Source: Maliibacterium massiliense
Lineage (GTDB): Bacteria; Bacillota; Clostridia; Christensenellales; Maliibacteriaceae
DNA length: 64,000 nucleotides
Assembly: GCF_900604345.1 (NCBI RefSeq)
Contig: NZ_LR026983.1
Location: 1,860,001-1,924,000 of the forward strand
Reading direction: 5' to 3'
Positions 51,524 to 59,667 of this stretch are shown here, piece by piece. Below the pieces are notes generated by a model, which saw nothing but the letters and a program-made list of their open reading frames with translations, ran no database searches and was not told where the DNA came from. The position numbers and the translations under genes are program-made. Position 1 is the stretch's first letter; each line of letters starts with the position of its first letter.

Positions 51524-51543
51524 AGAGTCAAAGGGGGATAACC

Positions 51544-54006
51544 ATGCAGCAGCAGCAACGTCCAAGCAATACCAAGGGCCGCTTTGTGGCGGTTGGCGTG
51601 GTGGTATGCCTGGCATTTTCCATGCTGATGGTGGAGCTGTTTAACTTGCAGCTGCGCCAGGGGGATGTGTACGCATCCCAGTCCAACACCAGCAAGACCC
51701 GCACCATCACCCTCAAGGGGATGCGGGGCAAAATTCTCGATACAAACGGCCAGGTGCTGGCCTACGATAAGCAGAGCTACAACGTCGCCTTCGTGCGCGA
51801 CCCATCCAAGAAAAAATCCGAGGACAACGCCGCTTATACCCAGGTGCTGATGCAGACCATCGCCATCGTGGAGGAAAACGGCGGCAGCGTCATCGATACC
51901 TTCAGCATCAAGCGGGGGGAGGATGGCACGCTCGCCTTCAACTTCGGCGAGGGGCTCACCGAGGAGGCAGCCGCAAAGCGCCTGGAGAACTACCGCAAAA
52001 ACATGTTCATCGGGGACAAGTACAAGAGCGCGCAGGAGGTCTACGACATGCTGTTGGAGCGCTACCAGATCCCCGCGGGCACCGATGAGGCGCTGACGCG
52101 CAAACTGCTGTCCATCTGGCAGGAGGTGCAGCTCAACAGCTATAAATCCTATCTGCCCATCGTGATCGCAAAGGATGTGGACATGCAGACCGTGGCGGTG
52201 CTGGAGACCCGCTCCAGCGAGCTTGCGGGCATCACCATTGAGGAGGGCACTACGCGCGTCTACCCCAAGGGGGAGATGGCGGCCCACATCGTGGGCTATC
52301 TGGGGCGCATGGTGGACCAGGAGACGCTGGATACGTACAAAGAGCTGGGCTACGGCCCGGATGATCTGATTGGCGTGGCGGGCCTGGAGGCGGCCATGGA
52401 GGCGCAGCTCTCGGCCAGCGGCACGGAAAAACAGGGCAAGCGCGTGGTGGAGGTCAACTCCCTTTCCAAGGTGACGCGCGAGCTTTCCTACGAGGCCCCG
52501 CAAAACGGCAACAATGTGGTCACCACGCTGGACCTGAATATGCAAAAGGTGCTGGAGGACGCGCTGGCGGCCAACATCGCAGAGATCAACGAGGTGCAAA
52601 AGCAGCAGGTGGCCAAAAACCCCGCCAAGTACAACCAGCTGGTGGCGGAACGCGACGGCATCCCCATCAAGTACGCCGAGACGGGCGCGGCGGTGGTGCT
52701 GGACGTCAACACCGGCAAGGTGCTGGCCATGTGCAGCTACCCCTCCTACGACGTCAACCTGTTTACCGGCGGCATCTCCGAGGAAAACTACGCCGCGCTG
52801 ATGAACGATACGCGCACCCCCATGTTCAACAAGGCCATCGCCAGCAAGACCGCGCCCGGCTCCGTCTTTAAGATGGCGACCAGCACCGCGGCGCTGATGG
52901 AGGGAGCCATCGGCTTCAACGACACTATTGTGGACAGGTGGGCCTACGCAGAGCACGGCATCCCTGCCTCGGACGCGCCTACCTGCTGGGCGCCGCGCGG
53001 CACGCACGGCGCGGAAAACGTCATCACCGCGCTGCGCGATTCCTGCAACTATTACTTCTACGAGGTTGCTTACCGCACCGGCAACGACGCGCTGGTCAAG
53101 TGGAGCGACGCGCTGGGCCTGACCAGTAAGACGGGCATCGAGATCCCCGGTGAGGTGGCCGGCCAGGTGGCCTCGCCCAGCGTGGTGTACGATCCGAGCA
53201 AGTCGCTCGATGAGCAGCTCACCGGCATCCCGCACTACATTGCGGGCAAGGTGCGCGCCCAGATCCGCAAGGTGACCGACAAAAACGGCATCACCTATTC
53301 AGACGAGGCGCTCAACGCGGGCATTCAGGAGATATTCGCCGCCTACGCGGCGGGGGAAAACGCCAGTCCCGCCGTGCGCAAGGCGCTGAGCGAGACCATC
53401 GGTATCCCCGAGAGCATCGTGCGCAGCGAGGGGCTGGTGGGCAACATCGTGCCCCTGCTGCGCGAGCTGCGCTGGTCCACAATCGACACCATCACCACCG
53501 GCATCGGCCAGTCCAAAACGGCGCTGACACCCATCGGCGTGGCGCGCTACGTGGCGGCGCTGGTCAACGGGGGCAAGGTGCTCCAGACGCAGGTGGTCGA
53601 TCAAGTGGTGGATAACGAGGGCAACGTGCTGGAGGACAAGCAGCCCGTGGTATCGGGCGAGACAGGCATCTCCGCTGACGTGATCGCCGCCATCAAGGAG
53701 GGCATGCGCCAGGTGGTGCTTACCGGCACGGCGCGCAGCCTGTTTAAGGATTTCCCCTACAAAAACGACATGGGGGCCAAAACCGGCACGGCCCAGACCT
53801 CGGATATCGATATTGAGGACAACTCCTGGTTCGTGGCCTTTGCGCCCTATGAGAACCCGGAGATCGCCATCGCGGTGGCAGTGCCCAACGGCCTGGGATC
53901 GGGCCTGACGGGGCACACGGCCCAGGCGGTGATCCAGTACTATATGGATCGGAAAAAACCCCAGCCGCCCGCGGGTATTGACGCGGCCGGCACTGTGACG
54001 CCATGA
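51544..54006 (+). CDS. Class B penicillin-binding protein (PBP2/MrdA type)
   Basis: An 820-aa peptidoglycan transpeptidase of the elongasome. It has an N-terminal helix (residues 12-35), a dimerization domain, then the transpeptidase domain with Ser440 in SVFK, SCN (500-502) and KTG (746-748). It is longer than typical PBP2 (about 650-720), mainly from an insert near residues 130-210. AAAGGGGG sets the start at 51544, rejecting the frame to 51487. Followed by minC with a four-base overlap, it replaces the place of spoIVF-adjacent genes in Bacillus. Confidence 0.92.
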   Translation: MQQQQRPSNTKGRFVAVGVVVCLAFSMLMVELFNLQLRQGDVYASQSNTSKTRTITLKGMRGKILDTNGQVLAYDKQSYNVAFVRDPSKKKSEDNAAYTQVLMQTIAIVEENGGSVIDTFSIKRGEDGTLAFNFGEGLTEEAAAKRLENYRKNMFIGDKYKSAQEVYDMLLERYQIPAGTDEALTRKLLSIWQEVQLNSYKSYLPIVIAKDVDMQTVAVLETRSSELAGITIEEGTTRVYPKGEMAAHIVGYLGRMVDQETLDTYKELGYGPDDLIGVAGLEAAMEAQLSASGTEKQGKRVVEVNSLSKVTRELSYEAPQNGNNVVTTLDLNMQKVLEDALAANIAEINEVQKQQVAKNPAKYNQLVAERDGIPIKYAETGAAVVLDVNTGKVLAMCSYPSYDVNLFTGGISEENYAALMNDTRTPMFNKAIASKTAPGSVFKMATSTAALMEGAIGFNDTIVDRWAYAEHGIPASDAPTCWAPRGTHGAENVITALRDSCNYYFYEVAYRTGNDALVKWSDALGLTSKTGIEIPGEVAGQVASPSVVYDPSKSLDEQLTGIPHYIAGKVRAQIRKVTDKNGITYSDEALNAGIQEIFAAYAAGENASPAVRKALSETIGIPESIVRSEGLVGNIVPLLRELRWSTIDTITTGIGQSKTALTPIGVARYVAALVNGGKVLQTQVVDQVVDNEGNVLEDKQPVVSGETGISADVIAAIKEGMRQVVLTGTARSLFKDFPYKNDMGAKTGTAQTSDIDIEDNSWFVAFAPYENPEIAIAVAVPNGLGSGLTGHTAQAVIQYYMDRKKPQPPAGIDAAGTVTP

Positions 54007-54605
54007 GCGCGCCCCTTCGCTGGCGCGGCACGCGCCAGGGTGCCTGCCTGCAGGTGCAGGCGATGCGCGATGCCGAGACGATGGGACAGGCCGCGGTGGA
54101 CATGCTTTTGCAGATGCCCTGCCCCATGGAGGGGGAGCTGTGCATCCGCGGCATCGATCCCCAGCTTGCGGATACCTGCCGCATCGTGCAAGAAGCGGTG
54201 GGGCGGTGGTTTCCCCACCTGACGCTGCGCTTTGAAGCGCCGCGCTCGCTGGAGGGCGCGGTGCTGTGCCCGCGCACCGACGCGCCGGCGCGCACGCTGG
54301 TTCTGCAGGGCGGGGTGCGCAGCGGCCAGGTGGTGCGCGCGCCGGGGGATATCCTGGTGCTGGGCAACGTCAACGCGGGCGCACGCCTGATTGCGGGCGG
54401 CAATATCGCGGTGATGGGCTGTCTGCGGGGGCTGGCGCACGCGGGTGCGGGCGGCAGGACAGACGTGTGCGTCACAGCCAGCAGCATGCAGGCGGGTCAG
54501 CTGCGCATCGCAGGGCGCATCGCCCTGTGCGCGGCAGACGCGGGGCCCCACTGCGCCCGCCTTGCGGGTGAACACATCGTGCTTGCGCCCGTGGAGGGCA
54601 TTTAA
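54003..54605 (+). CDS. minC: Septum site-determining protein MinC
   Basis: A 200-aa FtsZ-antagonist. The C-terminal beta-helix (SGQVVRAPGDILVLGNVNAGARLIAGGNIAVMGCLRG) is highly conserved; the N-terminal domain is divergent and short. It is coupled to the PBP gene by ATGA overlap. Confidence 0.92.
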   Translation: MSAPLRWRGTRQGACLQVQAMRDAETMGQAAVDMLLQMPCPMEGELCIRGIDPQLADTCRIVQEAVGRWFPHLTLRFEAPRSLEGAVLCPRTDAPARTLVLQGGVRSGQVVRAPGDILVLGNVNAGARLIAGGNIAVMGCLRGLAHAGAGGRTDVCVTASSMQAGQLRIAGRIALCAADAGPHCARLAGEHIVLAPVEGI

Positions 54606-54635
54606 CACGAAACCAAAGGAGTCGAAAGAGGAGCT

Positions 54636-55421
54636 ATGGGCAAAGCCATTGTAATCACATCAGGCAAGGGCGGCGTGGGCAAGACCACCATCACCGCCAA
54701 TCTGGGCGTGGCGCTTGCGCTGCGCGGCAAACAGGTCGTGGTGATGGATGCGGATATCGGCCTGCGCAATCTGGACGTGGTGATGGGGCTGGAGAACCGC
54801 ATCGTCTTTGATATGGTGGACGTGGCGCGGGGCACCTGCCGCCTCAAGCAGGCGCTGGTTCGCGATAAGCGCTACGAGGGCCTCTATCTGCTGCCCGCAT
54901 CGCAGAGCTGCGATAAAAACGCGCTTGCGCCCGAGCAGATGCAGCAGATGGTGCAGCAGCTCAAAGAACAGTACGATTACGTGCTGATCGACTGCCCGGC
55001 AGGCATCGAACAGGGCTTTCAAAACGCCATTGCGGGCGCGGACGAGGCGCTGGTGGTGGTGGTGCCGGAGGTTTCCTCGGTGCGCGACGCGGACCGCGTC
55101 ATCGGCCTGCTGGCCGCGGCGGACATGCCCGCGCCCAAGCTGATCGTCAACCGTTACAACCAGCAGCTGGCGCGCAAGGGGGATATGATGAACGAGGCGG
55201 ACATGCTGGAGGTGCTGGGTGTAAGCAGCCTGGGCGTCGTGCCGGAGGACAACGTGGTGGTCAGAAGCGCCAACATCGGCAGCCCCCTTGCCGCGGGCAC
55301 AGGCGCCGCCGCACAGGCGGTGCGGGGCATTGCCGCGCTGCTGTGCGGTGAACAGGCGCCCGCGGTGGCCCCGCAGGGCTGGCGCTTCAAGATGCGCCGC
55401 CTGTTTAGCAAAGGAGCGTGA
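54636..55421 (+). CDS. minD: Septum site-determining ATPase MinD
   Basis: A 261-aa deviant Walker A ATPase (SGKGGVGKTT at residues 9-18) with DADIGLRNLD, IDCPAGIEQGF and a C-terminal amphipathic membrane-targeting helix (WRFKMRRLFSKG). It recruits MinC to the membrane. AGAGGAG precedes the start. Confidence 0.95.
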   Translation: MGKAIVITSGKGGVGKTTITANLGVALALRGKQVVVMDADIGLRNLDVVMGLENRIVFDMVDVARGTCRLKQALVRDKRYEGLYLLPASQSCDKNALAPEQMQQMVQQLKEQYDYVLIDCPAGIEQGFQNAIAGADEALVVVVPEVSSVRDADRVIGLLAAADMPAPKLIVNRYNQQLARKGDMMNEADMLEVLGVSSLGVVPEDNVVVRSANIGSPLAAGTGAAAQAVRGIAALLCGEQAPAVAPQGWRFKMRRLFSKGA

Positions 55422-55430
55422 CGCGCCGAG

Positions 55431-55700
55431 ATGTGGAGACGAATCTGGAACCGCATCCGCGGATGTAAAAAGACAAGCGATGTGGCGCGCGAGCGCCTCA
55501 AAGCCACGCTGCTGCGTGACCGGGCGGACCAGGCGCTCGGCCTGGAACGCTTCAAGCCCGCGCTTGCGGCGGCGCTTGCCCCCTACTTTGTGGTGGCACA
55601 GGACGCCGTGCGCCTGCGCATGCAGTTTGACGGCGCGGACGCCTGCCTGGTGGCGGAGATGCCGCTGGAACGCGTGGGCGCGATGCTGCCCAATCACTAA
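55431..55700 (+). CDS. minE: Cell division topological specificity factor MinE
   Basis: An 89-aa protein with an amphipathic N-terminal helix (MWRRIWNRIR) and the anti-MinCD segment VARERLKATLLRDRAD, typical of MinE. Bacillus replaces MinE with DivIVA; Clostridia often keep MinE. Nine bases separate it from minD. Confidence 0.88.
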   Translation: MWRRIWNRIRGCKKTSDVARERLKATLLRDRADQALGLERFKPALAAALAPYFVVAQDAVRLRMQFDGADACLVAEMPLERVGAMLPNH

Positions 55701-55702
55701 AA

Positions 55703-55745
55703 AAGCCAAATCCCCGCAGCCACGGGGGCGTGCGGGGGCTTTTTC
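55703..55745 (+). terminator. Terminator after minE
   Basis: AGCC...CCCCGCA (55704-55718) pairs with TGCGGGG..GCT (55731-55740), then TTTTT. Confidence 0.75.
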
Positions 55746-55802
55746 CGCCCCAGCATGCGAAAAAAGTCGATCCATATGGAAAAAACACAAAGGATGTAGA
55801 GC

Positions 55803-57011
55803 ATGGCCTGGAGAAAACGGGATTTGCGCCGGGAAATCCGCGCGCTGGATTACTTTTTGATATTGATCGTCATCGCCATCGTCACCTTCAGCCTGGTGAG
55901 CATCGGCAACGCCATGGCGCCCGCCGAGGCGGGGGAAAAGGAGGGCTTTGCCAAGGTGCTGGCCATCTTTGACGTACGCTATGTGCGCCTGCAGACCCTG
56001 TGGTTTGCCGCAGGTCTGGCGCTGATGCTCATCGTAACCTTTGCCTTTGATTACCAGGTGTACGGCAAGCTCTACATGGCGATCTACGTGGTCAACGTGC
56101 TGATGCTGGCGGTGCTGCTGATCATGGAAAAGGCCACGCGCGGCGCGGTGAGCTGGTTTAAGGTGTTCGGCGACCGGGGCATCCAGCCCTCGGAGTTTGC
56201 CAAAATCGCCATCATCATCTTCCTTGCGAAGGCCCTCTCCAAGTACGATGGCAGGATCACCAAGGTGCGCGAGGTGTTTGTGCCGCTGCTGCTGTTTGTG
56301 GTGCCCTTCATCCTGATTGTGATGCAGCCCGATCTGGGCACCGCCATGGTGTACATCGCGATTCTGATTGGCATGCTCTTTGTGGCGGGCATCAACTGGA
56401 AGCTGATGCTCATGGGCCTGGCCGGCGCGGCGGTGGCCATCCCGTTTGCGTGGCAGTTTATCCTGACAAATGAGCAGCGCAGCCGCATCCAGGTGTACTT
56501 CAACGTATCGGGCGACGTCAACAACGAGGCCTACCACCTGGCAAAATCCGAGATGGCCATCGGCTCGGGCCAGATGTGGGGCAAGGGCCTATTTGCAAGC
56601 GGATCGCTTAGCCAGCTGGATTACGTGCCTGACCAGCACACGGACTTTATCTTCTCCGTCACCGCCGAGGCGTTCGGCTTTGTGGGGGCGGCGATCCTCA
56701 TCGGGCTGTACCTGCTGCTCATCGGGCGGCTGATCTTTATGGCCGCCAAAACGGAGGACCGCTTCGGCCAGCTGCTCATTACGGGTGTGATGAGCATGTT
56801 CTTTTTCCACGTGTTCCAAAACATCGGCATGACCATGGGCCTGATGCCCATCACCGGCATCCCGCTGCCTTTGATGAGCTACGGGGGCTCCTCGATGTGG
56901 ACCAACATGATCGCGCTGGGCCTGGTGCTCAACGTCTACTGTAAACGCACCCGCATACGCTACGATAAGGAGATGTTAGGCTTTGAATATCGCGCTGATA
57001 GCCCACGATAA
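55803..57011 (+). CDS. rodA: RodA/FtsW-family peptidoglycan glycosyltransferase (RodA)
   Basis: A 402-aa SEDS polymerase with ten helices. The conserved [23 protein letters not shown], the invariant Asp region [11 protein letters not shown] and [15 protein letters not shown] are present. It builds glycan strands with the class B PBP encoded upstream, guided by MreBCD. AAAGGA lies eight bases upstream. Confidence 0.93.
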   Translation: MAWRKRDLRREIRALDYFLILIVIAIVTFSLVSIGNAMAPAEAGEKEGFAKVLAIFDVRYVRLQTLWFAAGLALMLIVTFAFDYQVYGKLYMAIYVVNVLMLAVLLIMEKATRGAVSWFKVFGDRGIQPSEFAKIAIIIFLAKALSKYDGRITKVREVFVPLLLFVVPFILIVMQPDLGTAMVYIAILIGMLFVAGINWKLMLMGLAGAAVAIPFAWQFILTNEQRSRIQVYFNVSGDVNNEAYHLAKSEMAIGSGQMWGKGLFASGSLSQLDYVPDQHTDFIFSVTAEAFGFVGAAILIGLYLLLIGRLIFMAAKTEDRFGQLLITGVMSMFFFHVFQNIGMTMGLMPITGIPLPLMSYGGSSMWTNMIALGLVLNVYCKRTRIRYDKEMLGFEYRADSPR

Positions 57012-57408
57012 AAAGAAACAGGATATGATCCATCTGGCCATCGCCTACCGGGCGATCCTGGCCAAGCACACCCTCTACGCCACCGGCACCACCGGGCGCC
57101 TGGTGGCCGAGGCCTCGGGCCTGAACGTGCACCGCTTCCTCTCCGGCCCGCTGGGCGGCGATCAGCAGATCGGCGCGCTGGTGGCCAACAACAGGATGGA
57201 CTTGATCCTGTTTCTGCGCGACCCGCTCACCGCGCAGCCCCATGAGCCCGACGTATCTGCGTTGCTGCGCCTGTGCGACGTGCATAACATCCCACTGGCC
57301 ACCAACATGGCCACCGCGGAGGTGCTGCTGGGGGCGGTAGACCGCGGCGCGCTGGACTGGCGGCTGATCGTCAACCCCTCCTCGGAGCGGGAGCTGGAAA
57401 AGAAATAG
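56983..57408 (+). CDS. mgsA: Methylglyoxal synthase
   Basis: A 141-aa enzyme converting dihydroxyacetone phosphate to methylglyoxal and phosphate. [33 protein letters not shown] (catalytic Asp) and NMATAEVLL are diagnostic. The start is TTG 56983, inside the last codons of rodA, ten bases after AAGGAG, indicating translational coupling (29-base overlap). Confidence 0.95.
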   Translation: MNIALIAHDKKKQDMIHLAIAYRAILAKHTLYATGTTGRLVAEASGLNVHRFLSGPLGGDQQIGALVANNRMDLILFLRDPLTAQPHEPDVSALLRLCDVHNIPLATNMATAEVLLGAVDRGALDWRLIVNPSSERELEKK

Positions 57409-57426
57409 ATGCAGGTAGCTACACCC

Positions 57427-57466
57427 CAAAGGGCAGTGATGTATAATGCATGGCCCTTTTGTTTTT
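57427..57466 (+). terminator. Terminator after mgsA
   Basis: AAAGGGC (57428-57434) pairs with GCCCTTT (57453-57459), followed by TGTTTTT. The loop contains a TATAAT-like word that is unlikely to be a promoter. Confidence 0.65.
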
Positions 57467-57479
57467 GCAGGAAATTACT

Positions 57480-57671
57480 TTATACATCGGATGGGGGCGA
57501 CTGCTCTGCCTCCAGGTCGTCGAGCGCGTAGCGCACGGCGGCTAGCACAAAGCCGGAGAAGGAACACCCAAGCTGGGGCAACCAGCGCTCGATGCGCGCG
57601 ATGAGGGGAAAGGGAAAACGGATGCTCTTGTTGCTGCTTTGCGGCGCGGCAGGAATGATAAACTTGCGCAT
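57480..57671 (-). CDS. Small ribbon-helix-helix-like protein (YlcI/YnfO type)
   Basis: A 63-aa protein: SSNKSIRFPFPLIARIERWLPQ forms a strand and first helix, then CSFSGFVLAAVRYALDDLEAEQ the second helix, the pattern of a short RHH DNA-binding protein. AAGGAGG precedes ATG 57671; the longer frame to 57818 runs into the divergent spoIVFA control region. A terminator in common with mgsA lies downstream. The target is unknown. Confidence 0.7.
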   Translation of the reverse strand: MRKFIIPAAPQSSNKSIRFPFPLIARIERWLPQLGCSFSGFVLAAVRYALDDLEAEQSPPSDV

Positions 57672-57815
57672 GACGTCCTCCTTACAGGCGCGCGTGCGCG
57701 CCGTTTGCGCATATTTTACTGTAACGCTTGCGATCAAAAGGCGTTTTATCTGATATACAGATACATGTCTGCGCTGCCTGCGCATAAAAAGTGATACTAC
57801 GCCCGCCCTCCGCCT

Positions 57816-57841
57816 CATAGACTATAGCGAACAAGTCTATG
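57816..57841 (+). promoter_or_regulatory. Inverted repeat upstream of spoIVFA, possible sigma-E-type -10
   Basis: CATAGACT (57816-57823) and AGTCTATG (57834-57841) are perfect inverted arms. CATAGACT also resembles a sporulation sigma-E -10 (CATANNNT), with ATA at 57795-57797 about 18 bp upstream as a possible -35. Both readings are inference. Confidence 0.4.
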
Positions 57842-57858
57842 CAGGGGGAGGCCGCATC

Positions 57859-58695
57859 ATGGATATGCAGAAGATAGAGGATACGCCCAAGGTGGAGGTC
57901 AAAGCCACGGTTGTGCGCAGTCGTGGGGAGCAGCTGGAGGCCAAAAAGCGCGCCATCACCTACCGCGAGCACCAGAGCGTCAAGGACGCGCCGGTGTATA
58001 CCCGCCCGCCCATCCGCACCTCTAAGGGAAGGCGCACGCCGCCCAACTTCGGCAGGGCGCGCCATGCGCGGGGCGGGGGGAGCGCCCCGCAGCAGGACGA
58101 CGCCTCGGTGCGCCGGCTGATCCGCAACATCTGCATCTGCGCGGGGATCATCCTGCTGGTGCTCATCGCGCGCTATGTGCAGACGCCGCTGACCGATAAC
58201 GTGGTCTCTGGCCTGCGCACCGCGCTGACCTTTGATGTGGATGTGGAGGAGACGCTGGGCCAGCTCAAGTTTGTGCAGGAGAAGCTGCCCGACGTGGCGG
58301 AAGTATTCATGCAGCGCCCCAAGGGAGAGGACGTGCACCTGGCCATGCCGGCTGAGGGGCAGGTCGTCTCGCGCTACATCGCCATGCGCAACGAGTGCAT
58401 CGACATCGCTACCAAGGACGGGGAACATGTCAAGGCCGCGGCCGACGGCACCGTCAGCGAGGTGGGCAACGACAGCGAGGGCCAGTACGTGGTGGTGCAG
58501 CATGCAAATAAGCTGGTGAGCATCTACCGCGGCATGGGGGAGGTGAGCGTCAAGGCGCAGGACGCGGTCAAGCAGGGCAGCGTGATGGGCACGGCGGGCA
58601 AGGTCAACGGCACGTCCCTGGTGCGCTTTGCGCTCTACCAGGATGAAAAGGCGATTGACCCGCTGCCGCTGATGGGGGGCGTGCAGGGGGAATAG
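57859..58695 (+). CDS. SpoIVFA-like membrane protein with degenerate LytM domain
   Basis: A 278-aa protein: a basic cytoplasmic N-terminus of about 90 residues, one helix (residues 92-110) and a LytM/M23-like domain (GTVSEVGNDSEGQYVVVQHANKLVSIYRGMGEVSVKAQDAVKQG). The M23 zinc ligands are lost: the H-x-H of active enzymes is VRFALY here. That matches SpoIVFA, which holds the SpoIVFB protease inactive. The following gene is SpoIVFB-like, four bases on. GGGGGAGG precedes the ATG. Confidence 0.75.
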   Translation: MDMQKIEDTPKVEVKATVVRSRGEQLEAKKRAITYREHQSVKDAPVYTRPPIRTSKGRRTPPNFGRARHARGGGSAPQQDDASVRRLIRNICICAGIILLVLIARYVQTPLTDNVVSGLRTALTFDVDVEETLGQLKFVQEKLPDVAEVFMQRPKGEDVHLAMPAEGQVVSRYIAMRNECIDIATKDGEHVKAAADGTVSEVGNDSEGQYVVVQHANKLVSIYRGMGEVSVKAQDAVKQGSVMGTAGKVNGTSLVRFALYQDEKAIDPLPLMGGVQGE

Positions 58696-58699
58696 CGCC

Positions 58700-59590
58700 A
58701 TGGGCAAAAAAAGAGGCGCATTTCGCGTAGGTAAAATGCTGGGCTTCCAGGTGCGGCTAAGCCCCTGGATGCTTGGCATGCTCGCCCTTGCGGCGATGGT
58801 GGGCCAGTTTGGCACCATCGGGGCGATGATGCTGACCGTCTTTGTGCACGAGCTGTGCCATGCCTTTGCGGCGCGGATGCTGGGCATGTGCGTGGAGGAG
58901 GTGGAGATGATGCCCTTCGGGGGCGTGGCGCGCGTGTCCACGCCCATGGCTGCGGACCCCAAGGGCGAGATGATCGTGGCGCTGGCGGGACCCCTTGCAA
59001 ACGCGCTGGTGGTGCTGGCCATCGGCACGTTGGGCTACTACGGGGTGCGCCATCCGCTGCTGGACGGCCTTGCCAGCTGCAATCTGCTGGTGGGCAGCTT
59101 CAATCTGCTCCCCGCGCTGCCGCTCGATGGCGGGCGGGTGCTGCGCGCGCTGCTCAGCCAGGCGCTGGGCGTGGCGCGCGCCACACGCGTGGCGGCCTAC
59201 TTGGGCATGGCGCTGGGCGCGCTGCTGCTGGTTTTAGGGGGAATACTGCTCTTTGCGGGCACCATCAACGTCACTTTCTTTGGCGTGGGGCTGCTGGTGC
59301 TGCTCTCGGCATGGCAGCAGCGCGCCCAGGCCCCCTACATGCTGCTGCGCGGGCTGGAGCATAAAAAGGAGGCGCTGCGCCGGTGCCGGGTGCTGCCGGT
59401 GCGCACGTTTGCGGTGCGCTACGATACGCCGGTAGCTACGGCGCTGCAGGCGCTACGCGGCGGCTGCCTGCACCGCGTCGTGCTGGTGGACGATGCACTG
59501 CGCGAGCGGGTTATTTTGAGCGAGGCCCAGCTGATGGACGGCATGTTGCGCGCGGGCGCGCAGGCCACGCTGCGGCAGATCATCGATTGA
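58700..59590 (+). CDS. Site-2-protease family metalloprotease, SpoIVFB-like
   Basis: A 296-aa membrane protease of family M50. HELCH (HExxH, zinc ligands) in the first helices, GGVARV, and LPALPLDGGRVLRALL (the NPDG-type motif) are present. A C-terminal domain of about 90 residues, CBS-like, follows. In sporulating Bacillus SpoIVFB activates sigma-K. Order minCDE ... spoIVFA-spoIVFB-rplU is as in Bacillus. Confidence 0.85.
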   Translation: MGKKRGAFRVGKMLGFQVRLSPWMLGMLALAAMVGQFGTIGAMMLTVFVHELCHAFAARMLGMCVEEVEMMPFGGVARVSTPMAADPKGEMIVALAGPLANALVVLAIGTLGYYGVRHPLLDGLASCNLLVGSFNLLPALPLDGGRVLRALLSQALGVARATRVAAYLGMALGALLLVLGGILLFAGTINVTFFGVGLLVLLSAWQQRAQAPYMLLRGLEHKKEALRRCRVLPVRTFAVRYDTPVATALQALRGGCLHRVVLVDDALRERVILSEAQLMDGMLRAGAQATLRQIID

Positions 59591-59667
59591 TTTTTTGCAG
59601 TTTCAATGCTATCATAATAAATTATAGTCTTACACTTACAAGTTTTATGGAAATGAGGGGTTGGCAG

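Noticed and set aside
57441..57450. TATAAT-like word after mgsA
   Set aside because: It is in the loop of a terminator hairpin with no -35 and no gene downstream on that strand.
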